Shown here in pieces: positions 1 through 3,784 of a DNA stretch of 7,153 nucleotides (its first letter is position 1; each line of letters starts with the position of its first letter). The position numbers were made by a program, and so were the translations under genes. The DNA is taken from NCBI GenBank assembly GCA_020342025.1, contig CP070840.1, positions 1,390,786 through 1,397,938 of the forward strand. Direction: 5' to 3'. The notes below the pieces were generated by a model. The model was not told the origin of the DNA. It saw nothing but the letters and a program-made list of their open reading frames with translations, and did not search any database. The stretch comes from Deltaproteobacteria bacterium. Its GTDB lineage: Bacteria > Desulfobacterota > DSM-4660 > Desulfatiglandales > HGW-15.

Positions 1-318
1 TATATCGGCATGATGCAGATGATAATAGATCCTCGTCCGCGGGTGAGGTAACCCCCACATGTAGAAAAGCGTGGTTTGTTTGATCTTCTCATCCGCATAA
101 AGGTATGTCTCCAGACTGGGAAAGATCTTTTTGCCCATGGTTGTGAAAAACTGGGCGTAATTAAGAGTAGGGTAGAGGATAATAGGGGCATCTAACATCA
201 ATTCCCTTTCACGCAGGGTATAATCATGGAAATTCGGTTTCACCCCAAGGGTAAGAACCTCCGGAACGCCACGCAATCTGCTCCCTAAAGCGACAAAAGG
301 GGCATGCCTCTCTTTCAC
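1..318 (-). CDS. RimK-like ATP-grasp protein, N-terminal part (gene runs off the left edge)
   Basis: An open frame of 106 codons reads leftwards from a GTG at 318-316 to base 1 without a stop, so the C-terminal part of the protein lies outside the window. The start is supported by a strong Shine-Dalgarno GGAGG at 328-324, five bases before the GTG. The protein opens KERHAPFVALGSRLRG and contains ILYPTLNYAQFF, then YADEKIKQTTLFYMWGLP followed by HPRTRIYYHL. This last block matches the segment before the nucleotide-binding lobe of RimK-type ATP-grasp ligases, where a Lys/Gln-rich helix is followed by GIPxPRT. Such enzymes join a carboxylate to an amine using ATP; RimK itself adds glutamates to ribosomal protein S6. 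The ATP-binding and catalytic lobes are not visible, so substrate and activity cannot be judged. Family call fairly sure, specific role unknown. Confidence 0.75.
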   Translation of the reverse strand, partial: MKERHAPFVALGSRLRGVPEVLTLGVKPNFHDYTLRERELMLDAPIILYPTLNYAQFFTTMGKKIFPSLETYLYADEKIKQTTLFYMWGLPHPRTRIYYHLHHADI

Positions 319-370
319 TTAGACCTCCTCCCAGTCTTTACCACACCTGGATGCCTCCTCTGCAAACCCT

Positions 371-399
371 TTGACAGTACAAACCAACTTTAATAAATT
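371..399 (+). promoter_or_regulatory. sigma70-like promoter for the 522-878 gene
   Basis: A consensus -35 TTGACA (371-376) is followed, after exactly 17 bases, by TAAATT (394-399), which matches four of six -10 positions. Transcription would start near 406 and give a leader of about 115 bases before the GTG at 522. The promoter overlaps a minus-strand promoter candidate, so the two divergent genes may compete for polymerase or share an operator. Prediction by eye only. Confidence 0.45.
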
Positions 400-415
400 A
401 ACGATATTTTGACAA
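387..415 (-). promoter_or_regulatory. sigma70-like promoter for the ATP-grasp gene
   Basis: Read on the minus strand, TTGTCA (415-410, five of six -35 matches) is followed after 17 bases by TAAAGT (392-387, four of six -10 matches). The start would fall near 380, about 60 bases before the GTG at 318. It is interleaved with the plus-strand promoter at 371-399, an arrangement often seen at co-regulated divergent genes. Confidence 0.4.
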
Positions 416-440
416 GTTTCACTGCCCCGGGACCTCCTCT

Positions 441-494
441 GCCCCTATATTAAGGGATAGGGATGCGGAATATGGGGCCAAGAGTTTGCCTTGG
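441..494 (+). other. Two tandem stem-loops in the leader of the 522-878 gene
   Basis: GCCCC plus ATATT (441-451, with T446 bulged) pairs with AATAT plus GGGGC (469-478), giving ten base pairs around a 17-base loop. Directly after it, CCAAG (478-482) can pair with CTTGG (490-494) around a seven-base loop. Both lie between the predicted promoter and the GTG start, so they would be in the 5' untranslated RNA. They match no riboswitch class I can recall. They are not terminators, since no T run follows. Confidence 0.35.
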
Positions 495-521
495 GGTGGA
501 GAACTGGAAGTAGCCTAACAG

Positions 522-878
522 GTGGATACGAGAAAGACCATCCTCATTTATCAATACTCTGAGAGGATAAAATCGGAACTTATCATTGCTTCCGACTTGC
601 TGGCAAGAATGCTCACCCTTAGGGGTGAGGAACGGTTAGGCGCCGAAAAAATGATGCGTTCTTACTTCGAAGCCGTGGCCCGTGAAATCAAAATAGCGCA
701 AAACATAGAAAAATCGGTCAATTTTGTGGGGGCTGAAAAAAAGGTCATGGAGGCTACGGGGAAATTGAATTTGCTTAAGTATTCTGAAATAAGCAGGTGT
801 ATTTCAGAGGCCTTGTCATTCATAACCACATCTTGTCAAGCAGCCATGGAGGCCCTTGAGAAAGAACAACTCATTTAA
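522..878 (+). CDS. Hypothetical helical protein, 118 aa
   Basis: I do not recognise this protein. It starts at GTG 522; an in-frame TAA at 516-518 excludes any longer version, and the next internal Met is 27 residues in. The ribosome site is weak: GGAAG at 506-510, eleven bases before the start. The sequence lacks a signal peptide or transmembrane segment, is rich in Glu, Lys, Ala, Ile and Leu, and looks almost entirely alpha-helical, with heptad-like spacing suggesting a small helical bundle. Two cysteines near the C-terminal end (in SRCISEAL and TTSCQAAM) are the only unusual residues, and no metal-binding motif is evident. It has its own promoter and a structured leader, and it converges on the MoaD-like gene with an 79-base gap that has no clear terminator. 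The well-behaved promoter and lack of low-complexity sequence argue that it is real, but function is unknown. Confidence 0.6.
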   Translation: MDTRKTILIYQYSERIKSELIIASDLLARMLTLRGEERLGAEKMMRSYFEAVAREIKIAQNIEKSVNFVGAEKKVMEATGKLNLLKYSEISRCISEALSFITTSCQAAMEALEKEQLI

Positions 879-957
879 TGCACCCCATCCGCCCTCCTGA
901 TTCCGAGGTCATTTGCTCTAGACAAATATGGATTTGAGGCGAACTGTCTTGAATTTT

Positions 958-1233
958 TTATATTTGGTGCCGGAAGTCCTTCCAATCAGCGAAAATAGGA
1001 TACTCTCTGGGAAACAGGGAGACCCTATCACCTGGATGGATGGTTGAATCCTTGGCAACAGCCCTGTGGTTGACCATCACCACCTGCACCTTATGGAAGG
1101 GAATTCTGAGACTCTCCAGAACCTGGGGTAGGGGAGTTGGCGCATAGATATCCATTCGGAGCGGCAGATCATGAAGATCTCCCAAATCTTTGCGAAGAGA
1201 GCCAAACAAGCAGACCTCAGTGATGGATTTCAT
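958..1233 (-). CDS. MoaD/ThiS-like beta-grasp (ubiquitin-like) protein lacking C-terminal diglycine, 91 aa
   Basis: The protein opens with a beta strand (ITEVCLFGSLRK), has a central helix (PLPQVLESLRIP) and carries VVMVNHRAVAKDSTI followed by HPGDRVSLFP (residues about 51-75). This is the typical MoaD/ThiS/ub-Mut7C pattern in which a VNG/VNH turn and a GDxVxxFP strand end the fold. In sulfur carriers the GDxVxxFP strand leads to a C-terminal Gly-Gly that is adenylated and thiocarboxylated. Here it runs on for about 16 residues (REYPIFADWKDFRHQI) with no Gly-Gly anywhere. Classical sulfur-carrier chemistry is therefore unlikely; a binding or scaffold role is an inference. The ATG at 1233-1231 has a good ribosome site, GAAGGAG at 1247-1241, seven bases away. 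The gene is divergent from the DUF4392 gene across a 115-base region holding a perfect palindrome. Confidence 0.75.
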   Translation of the reverse strand: MKSITEVCLFGSLRKDLGDLHDLPLRMDIYAPTPLPQVLESLRIPFHKVQVVMVNHRAVAKDSTIHPGDRVSLFPREYPIFADWKDFRHQI

Positions 1234-1294
1234 TCCCTATCTCCTTCTTCAATTTGGTTGATTCGTTTTATAGTCGGGTATCTCGAAGTTGTCT

Positions 1295-1308
1295 TTGACT
1301 TAAGTCAA
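1295..1308. promoter_or_regulatory. Perfect 14-bp palindrome, candidate FNR/CRP-family operator
   Basis: TTGACTTAAGTCAA is its own reverse complement. Its TTGAC-N4-GTCAA arrangement has the half-site length and spacing used by FNR/CRP-family regulators (FNR itself uses TTGAT-N4-ATCAA). It lies 40 bases before the ATG at 1349 and 61 bases from the divergent start at 1233, so it could control either or both genes. TTGACT within it could also serve as a -35, but no convincing -10 follows at 16-18 bases. The regulator family is inferred from geometry alone. Confidence 0.45.
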
Positions 1309-1348
1309 TGGGCGCCGCTGAAAATAAGGGGTTCAGGATGAGAAACGA

Positions 1349-2242
1349 ATGAATGACTCCTCTTTACCTTTCTCAGCAAAATATGTTATTTACCCACCTG
1401 CCATGAATATCAGGGATGTCCAAATTGAGAATATTATTCTCACGCATAGCTCCCGGGGCATGGAGGCATTGAGAAAGGGCCTCTCAGGGGGTTACTGCAA
1501 ACGGGTAGCCCATCTAATTCTGAAGAAAAAAGGCGTTGTGCTGATTGGTACAGGGTTTCCAGTGGGCAGCAGCTTTGAAACAGACGGCCCCATAGGGGCA
1601 ATCAGTCTGTATAAGGTTCTGGAGTACCTAAATAATCGCCCAATTTTTGTTTGCGCCCCCCCCATATCTAGAATATTGAGCCAGGACTTTAATACCTACG
1701 AGATCCCTATACGAACCTGGAAAGAGAGTAAATCGTTGGTTGAAACCGCACTGGCCTCCTTGAAACCATCACTTGTCATTTCTGTGGAACGACCTGGTAT
1801 AACTGGAAATGGGCGTTACTACAATATGCGGAAGGAGGACATCACAGACTACGCTGCAAAGTACGATCTATTTCTTGATCTATGCAGCTGTCCCACCATT
1901 GCCTTTGGTGACGGTGGCAATGAAATTGGCATGGGAAACCTAGCCAGAGAAATTTCACGCATGTCCATCATCCCTTCAATAACCAAGTGTGACGAACTTG
2001 TTATCGCTACTGTGTCTAACTGGGGGGTCTACGGGGTCATCGCAGCAATGAGTCTTGAGCTTGGAAAAGATCTCTTCAAGCTCTTTGATCCTGCCAAGAT
2101 CGCAAATCACCTCTTGGACAACGGATCTGTTGACGGTCTAACGCTGCGTGCGGAAAACTCCGAAGATGGATTTCCCATCTCTGTCGGTCTCTCGATAATC
2201 TCTCGACTGCGCCAGCTTTTGCCCGAAAACCTGAAAAAATAA
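1349..2242 (+). CDS. D-glutamate cyclase-like protein (DUF4392 family), 297 aa
   Basis: The sequence carries the landmarks of the DUF4392 / D-glutamate cyclase C-terminal domain: GTGF (67-70), ETDGPIGA (77-84), VERPG (146-150), GRYYNMRKEDIT (155-166), GDGGNEIGMGN (187-197) and SNWGVYG (223-229). The family includes the catalytic part of mammalian DGLUCY, which converts D-glutamate to 5-oxo-D-proline. Bacterial members are stand-alone proteins of about this length, so the gene appears complete. The acidic and glycine-rich motifs suggest a metal-assisted active site. There is no signal peptide, so it should be cytoplasmic. The ATG at 1349 is preceded by a modest AGGA (1335-1338); ATG 1403 (residue 19) is possible but has no ribosome site. 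No glutamate racemase or peptidoglycan precursor gene is adjacent, so its true substrate is open. No T-run terminator follows it. Confidence 0.8.
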   Translation: MNDSSLPFSAKYVIYPPAMNIRDVQIENIILTHSSRGMEALRKGLSGGYCKRVAHLILKKKGVVLIGTGFPVGSSFETDGPIGAISLYKVLEYLNNRPIFVCAPPISRILSQDFNTYEIPIRTWKESKSLVETALASLKPSLVISVERPGITGNGRYYNMRKEDITDYAAKYDLFLDLCSCPTIAFGDGGNEIGMGNLAREISRMSIIPSITKCDELVIATVSNWGVYGVIAAMSLELGKDLFKLFDPAKIANHLLDNGSVDGLTLRAENSEDGFPISVGLSIISRLRQLLPENLKK

Positions 2243-2337
2243 AGGGGGCCACTGAGACCGATTCCATCTGCTGAATACGGTAATCTTCTACGCGATCCAT
2301 TCTGTTAAATGTATGAAAATTTCTAACCAAGAATGGA

Positions 2338-2370
2338 AACTTTTTTTACAGATTGATAACTTTTTTTACA
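2338..2370 (+). repeat. Tandem direct repeat of AACTTTTTTTACA, 20-bp period
   Basis: The 13-base unit AACTTTTTTTACA occurs at 2338-2350 and again at 2358-2370, separated by seven unrelated bases. The period of 20 bp puts both copies on nearly the same face of the helix, as expected for paired regulator sites. Each copy also ends in TTTACA, a passable -35, and the second is followed 17 bases later by TATTTC (2388-2393), a weak -10. It is the most likely control region of the lytic transglycosylase gene. The rest of the 2243-2528 spacer is AT-rich with nothing else I can identify. Confidence 0.4.
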
Positions 2371-2528
2371 TAGTTCATCGCATTGGGTATTTCATAAAAA
2401 ATAGGCTAAGTACTTGAAAGTTGTTATTGAATGACAAACTTATGAATTGTGGCATGATTCTTTCAACGCAAGAAGGACATCCAGAAAGAAGGATAGAGGG
2501 TAATAATGGGGAAAAGGGAGTTTTGGAG

Positions 2529-3212
2529 ATGACGTGGCCTTCAAAGAAACTGGCCATTTGGCTATTGGGTGCTGTTTTGGGTCTGTGCATGCACGCCAGT
2601 TACGTTAGTGGGAAAAGAGGGCCTGTCCAGATTTCGCACGGAAAGTCCGTTGATCTTCTGACTATGCATCCCCTGTTGAGTGACGAAGAGCTAGTGGTCC
2701 TCCGTGCGCTCTATGAGAATTTCGTGGACGCCACAGAAGATGAGACACCATATCTGGCAGATGCACCTTTGGAGCTTAAACAAGAAGATGGCACATCACT
2801 CATACCTGTAAAGACAAAAGATCAACTGTTCAACCCGATTATTATCGAAGTGGCCGATCGCCACGAGATGGATCCCGCTCTCATAAAGGCTATTATAATG
2901 GCGGAATCAGGGCACAACCCAAAGGCGGTTTCAAAAAGAGGCGCAAAAGGCCTCATGCAGCTCATGCCCATAACGGCCAAATCGCTCGGGGTGAAAGATG
3001 TCTTCGATCCGGAGCACAACATCAAGGCAGGCGTTATTTATTTCAAGAAACTGCTAAATCAGTTCGACGGAGATGTGAAACTGGCCCTTGCGGCTTATAA
3101 CGCAGGAAGTAGGAAGGTCAAAAAGTATAAGGGCATCCCACCTTTTAAGGCCACCAAAATATACATAAGGAAAGTCTTCAGATACTACGAAAAGTACAAG
3201 GAACAGATGTAG
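2529..3212 (+). CDS. Exported lytic transglycosylase, SLT domain (GH23-type), 227 aa
   Basis: The enzyme should cleave the MurNAc-GlcNAc bond of peptidoglycan in the periplasm, forming 1,6-anhydro ends. The N-terminus (MTWPSKK, then AIWLLGAVLGLCMHASYVSG) is a typical Sec signal peptide. A linker of about 75 residues precedes the SLT fold, which occupies about residues 101-225. Its landmarks are the catalytic Glu126 in IIMAESG, GLMQLMP at 141-147, and ALAAYNAG ending near 193. The ending, FKATKIYIRKVFRYYEKY, is usual for the family. The frame is open back to a TTG at 2421, but ATG 2529 is preferred because it places the signal peptide at the N-terminus and has AAGGGAG at 2514-2520, eight bases upstream. 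Cys20 within the signal is not in a convincing lipobox. A 123-bp palindromic repeat begins ten bases after the stop. Confidence 0.88.
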   Translation: MTWPSKKLAIWLLGAVLGLCMHASYVSGKRGPVQISHGKSVDLLTMHPLLSDEELVVLRALYENFVDATEDETPYLADAPLELKQEDGTSLIPVKTKDQLFNPIIIEVADRHEMDPALIKAIIMAESGHNPKAVSKRGAKGLMQLMPITAKSLGVKDVFDPEHNIKAGVIYFKKLLNQFDGDVKLALAAYNAGSRKVKKYKGIPPFKATKIYIRKVFRYYEKYKEQM

Positions 3213-3222
3213 GGTGCTGTAC

Positions 3223-3345
3223 AGGCTGTCGTAAAACGCCCATCTGCTGCGTTACCCTCGTCCCTCGTCACTGCGGCGTACTTCTATGTACGTCTCATTC
3301 CTCGGGATTTCGGAAGCCTTGCATCTGGACATTTTACATCAGCCT
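3223..3345. repeat. 123-bp imperfect palindromic intergenic repeat element
   Basis: The ends are inverted repeats: bases 3223-3247 and 3321-3345 match at 19 of 25 positions when one is reverse-complemented, both beginning AGGCTG and sharing GTAAAA. The centre is also symmetrical: CGTAC (3277-3281) faces GTACG (3288-3292) across TTCTAT. The midpoint of these arms coincides with that of the outer arms, so the whole segment can fold into one long hairpin. No open frame in it looks real. Size, symmetry and position just past a stop codon fit a REP/MITE-like dispersed repeat. From memory it resembles repeats scattered in Desulfobacterota genomes, which I cannot verify here. As RNA it could act as a 3' stabiliser or terminator for the transglycosylase message. 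Confidence 0.65.
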
Positions 3346-3400
3346 ATCAGAAGCCGGTTTTTCGATAGTCTCGTAGGCGACATTCAATAGACCCTCCAAA

Positions 3401-3420
3401 TCTAATACGATGGTATTAGA
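3401..3420. promoter_or_regulatory. Perfect inverted repeat, 8-bp arms, 4-base spacer
   Basis: TCTAATAC and GTATTAGA flank GATG. The AT-rich symmetrical 20-bp site resembles a dimeric regulator operator more than a terminator, because the arms are weak and no T run follows. It is about 365 bases before the kinase start, so a direct role in that promoter is doubtful. Confidence 0.3.
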
Positions 3421-3567
3421 GAAAAATCATAATTTCTCCCGATTGATTTTCCACCAAAACCGCAGTTAAATATTCCAAAACCCAATGGCGTTATGGGGCG
3501 AAGGGACAAATGTCCTCACGGGTCTGTTGCAGGCAAAAAAACAATGGCTTCCGGCCACTCCATTTTC

Positions 3568-3599
3568 TTTGGTCAACTGAAAACGGCCTGTTGACCAAA
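3568..3599. repeat. Perfect inverted repeat, 10-bp arms, 12-base loop
   Basis: TTTGGTCAAC (3568-3577) and GTTGACCAAA (3590-3599) are exact reverse complements. The half sites contain TTGACC/GGTCAA. It could be a stem-loop in a structured RNA or a spaced operator, and it lies about 85 bases upstream of the predicted kinase promoter. No T run follows it, so a terminator is unlikely. Confidence 0.4.
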
Positions 3600-3682
3600 T
3601 CGAGCGGTGACAAAAGCCTCGGTGGAGTCTGGAGCATGCCGATTGGATAGCCGCCTGCGAGTGGATGACTTTCCGAAAAGCT

Positions 3683-3712
3683 TTGACCACATGGTGTATC
3701 CTATTGTAAAAT
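3683..3712 (+). promoter_or_regulatory. sigma70-like promoter of the kinase-cyclase operon
   Basis: TTGACC (3683-3688, five of six) and TAAAAT (3707-3712, five of six) are 18 bases apart, the best promoter match in the window. The transcript would begin near 3719, about 65 bases before the kinase ATG, and would include the perfect hairpin at 3739-3762. Confidence 0.5.
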
Positions 3713-3738
3713 ATTATGAAAATTGGGTAAGACACGGT

Positions 3739-3762
3739 TGCCGGAATTTCACAATTCCGGCA
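3739..3762 (+). promoter_or_regulatory. Perfect 10-bp hairpin / operator just before the kinase ribosome site
   Basis: TGCCGGAATT and AATTCCGGCA face each other across TCAC. The element starts about 20 bases after the predicted transcription start and ends eight bases before GGAG (3770-3773). It could be a repressor operator placed to block elongation, or an RNA stem near the ribosome site that tunes translation. The bases after it (TTCATTT) are not a proper terminator tail, so full attenuation is unlikely. Confidence 0.5.
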
Positions 3763-3784
3763 TTCATTTGGAGTGATTCACAAC

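Larger units (their letters stand above)
3346..3784 (+). other. Non-coding spacer rich in inverted repeats, upstream of the kinase gene
   Basis: No convincing gene lies here. Two overlapping frames (3607-3792 plus, GTG start; 3466-3735 minus) lack ribosome sites and recognisable protein sequence. Besides separately listed features, it contains GGACA (3504-3508) facing TGTCC (3511-3515) and AATGG (3543-3547) facing CCATT (3560-3564). A possible closing stem is GCAGG (3529-3533) with CCTGC (3654-3658). The density of short hairpins in 3500-3660 would suit a structured RNA, but I could not match it to a known family. Confidence 0.4.

Noticed and set aside
315..344. Nine-codon minus-strand frame (GTG 344-342 to TGA 317-315) overlapping the ATP-grasp GTG start and preceded by GGAGG at 358-354.
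   Set aside because: Very short, and the ATP-grasp gene already has a strong ribosome site of its own; likely chance.
911..959. Terminator between the convergent genes: ATTTG/CAAAT/ATTTG stems followed later by a six-T run.
   Set aside because: Stems are only five AT-rich pairs and the T run begins 17 bases after the last arm, so it does not fit an intrinsic terminator.
2421..2528. Longer N-terminus of the transglycosylase from TTG 2421 or ATG 2454.
   Set aside because: It would put up to 36 charged residues before a normal signal peptide. ATG 2529 has a better placed ribosome site.
3529..3660. Possible c-di-GMP-I (GEMM) riboswitch: GGCAAA near 3532, ACAAAAGCC near 3610, and GATAGCCG followed by CCTGC near 3646-3658 resemble parts of the GEMM core.
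   Set aside because: The expected GGCAAACC with a short GNRA-capped stem next to it is missing. The intervening stem is too long with a 12-base loop, and the predicted operon promoter lies downstream. A covariance-model search would settle it.
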